From: Acidobacteriaceae bacterium
GTDB lineage: Bacteria > Acidobacteriota > Terriglobia > Terriglobales > Acidobacteriaceae
Direction of reading: 5' to 3'
DNA length: 14,525 nt
Assembly: GCA_030044455.1 (NCBI GenBank)
Contig: JASHVU010000260.1
Location: 1 to 14,525, forward strand
Shown: one piece after another, positions 13,612 to 14,525 of the stretch
Position numbering within the stretch: the first letter of the stretch is position 1
How the letters are laid out: every line of letters starts with the position of its first letter
Translations under genes and position numbers: made by a program
Notes under the pieces: model-generated
The model's input: the letters and a program-made list of their open reading frames with translations, nothing else
Told to the model about the DNA's origin: nothing
Databases searched by the model: none

Positions 13612-14525
13612 ATGGCTCAGAAACAGAACAATCTGATCGTGGTTCTGGACGTGGGCAGCGCGCAGACGCGGGTTGTTGCGGCAGAGATCAATGAGTCGTC
13701 GCTGCGCTATCGCGGTCATGGCGTGATTGAGTCGCAGGGCATGCGCAAGGGCCTCATCGCCGAACTTTCGCCGGCTGCCAAAGCGGTGCGCTCGGCCAAC
13801 GAGCAGGCTGAGCGAGTGGCTCGCGTCAACATCGATGAATGCGTAGTGGGGGTGGGCGGACCGCATATTCGCGGCCTTAACACCAACGGCGGCATCGTGC
13901 TGAGCAACCGCAGCCGCGAGATCACCCGCGAAGACGTGCGCGCCGCCGTGGAGCGCGCCCGCGCCGTGGAACGGCCTCCCGACCGCGAGATTCTTCACCT
14001 GCTGCCGCGCCAGTTCATCCTCGACGATCAGCCCGGCATCTTCGATCCTGTGGGCATGGTCGGCTCTCGCCTCGAGGTCGACCTGCACATCGCCACCTGT
14101 TCCGGCAGCGCACTGCAGAGCACCATCACCTGCGCCAATCGCGCCGGGCTTGAAGTTACCGAGGCAATTCTCGAATCGATCGCCGCGGCCGAGTGCACGC
14201 TTTCAGCCGACGAGCGCGAACTGGGCGTTTGCCTGCTCGATATCGGCGCGCACTCCAGCGACCTGGTGGTGTTCTTCGAGAGCGCGGTTGCACACACGGC
14301 TTCGGTGCCCATCGGCGGCGCACATTTTACCAACGATCTTGCCATCGGCCTGCAGATGCCCGTGGTCCAGGCCGAAGAGCTGAAGCGCCAGTTTGGCAAC
14401 TGCGTGGTGACGTCCGTGCCCCAGACGGCCGAAATCGAGATTGCCAATCCCCATCCGCAGCGGCTGCCGTTGCGCATGATGGCCGAGATTCTTGAGCCGC
14501 GTGCCAGCGAGCTGTTTTATTTTGT
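13612..14525 (+). CDS. ftsA: Cell division protein FtsA (3' truncated by the window)
   Basis: FtsA is an actin-like ATPase that tethers FtsZ to the membrane. The frame is open from ATG 13612 to the window end (304 complete codons). Motifs: the actin-fold phosphate loop VLDVGSAQTRVVAAEI (11-26); the GVGGPHIRG segment (80-88); an FtsA-specific 1C domain around SREITREDVRAAVERARAV (101-119) and EILHLLPRQFILDD (126-139); and the second phosphate loop LLDIGAHSSDLVVF (208-221), followed by PIGGAHFTNDLAIGLQ (233-248) and QAEELK (253-258). It starts 8 bases after the ftsQ stop with only a weak ribosome site, so it is probably coupled to ftsQ. ftsZ would be expected next, outside the window. Confidence 0.95.
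   Translation, partial: MAQKQNNLIVVLDVGSAQTRVVAAEINESSLRYRGHGVIESQGMRKGLIAELSPAAKAVRSANEQAERVARVNIDECVVGVGGPHIRGLNTNGGIVLSNRSREITREDVRAAVERARAVERPPDREILHLLPRQFILDDQPGIFDPVGMVGSRLEVDLHIATCSGSALQSTITCANRAGLEVTEAILESIAAAECTLSADERELGVCLLDIGAHSSDLVVFFESAVAHTASVPIGGAHFTNDLAIGLQMPVVQAEELKRQFGNCVVTSVPQTAEIEIANPHPQRLPLRMMAEILEPRASELFYF

Noticed and set aside
1..14525. tRNA, rRNA, transposase, integrase or phage genes
   Set aside because: None was recognised on either strand; repeats are short intergenic elements without a mobility gene in the window.

Overview
This is a GC-rich bacterial chromosome window carrying the distal part of a dcw (division and cell wall) cluster: mraY, murD, ftsW, murG, murC, ftsQ and the start of ftsA, all on the + strand. 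The gene order, TTG starts, short-unit repeats between genes and secreted Gly/Tyr/Trp-rich proteins suggest a member of the Acidobacteriota, probably class Terriglobia. That placement is an inference from gene content and style; no rRNA is present.

Layout. Positions 1-555 hold the 3' end of a secreted-type protein with a CBM6/35-like carbohydrate-binding domain. mraY (753-1889) follows, then an FkbM-type methyltransferase (1973-2689) that is not a usual dcw gene, then murD (2732-4111) overlapping ftsW (4096-5190), then murG (5395-6501). Positions 6502-8968 form an accessory island: a small Cys/His-rich ORF, a strong bidirectional terminator, two minus-strand genes for small exported proteins (one Gly/Tyr-rich with internal repeats, one of the YXWGXW type) and about 690 bases with no convincing gene. 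murC (8969-10363) is followed by a membrane GGDEF protein (10568-11995), then ftsQ (about 12392-13603) and ftsA (13612 to the window end).

How the genes work together. MraY makes lipid I, MurG converts it to lipid II, and MurC and MurD add L-Ala and D-Glu to build the UDP-MurNAc peptide precursor. FtsW polymerises lipid II at the septum. FtsQ and FtsA belong to the divisome. murF is not directly upstream of mraY, and murB is not between murC and ftsQ, so the cluster is broken up. The inserted genes suggest possible links to surface sugar methylation and c-di-GMP signalling, but only position supports this.

The most distinctive non-coding signal is a family of 8-bp tandem repeats, consensus GT(C/T)AGCNN. 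Arrays start at or just inside the stop codons of murG and the GGDEF gene, a decayed one follows the CBM gene, and an inverted one lies upstream of ftsQ. Heptamer repeats abut murC, two REP-like palindromic modules lie after murC and after the GGDEF gene, and the two minus-strand exported-protein genes share a conserved leader. No complete novel defence, mobile or CRISPR system is visible.
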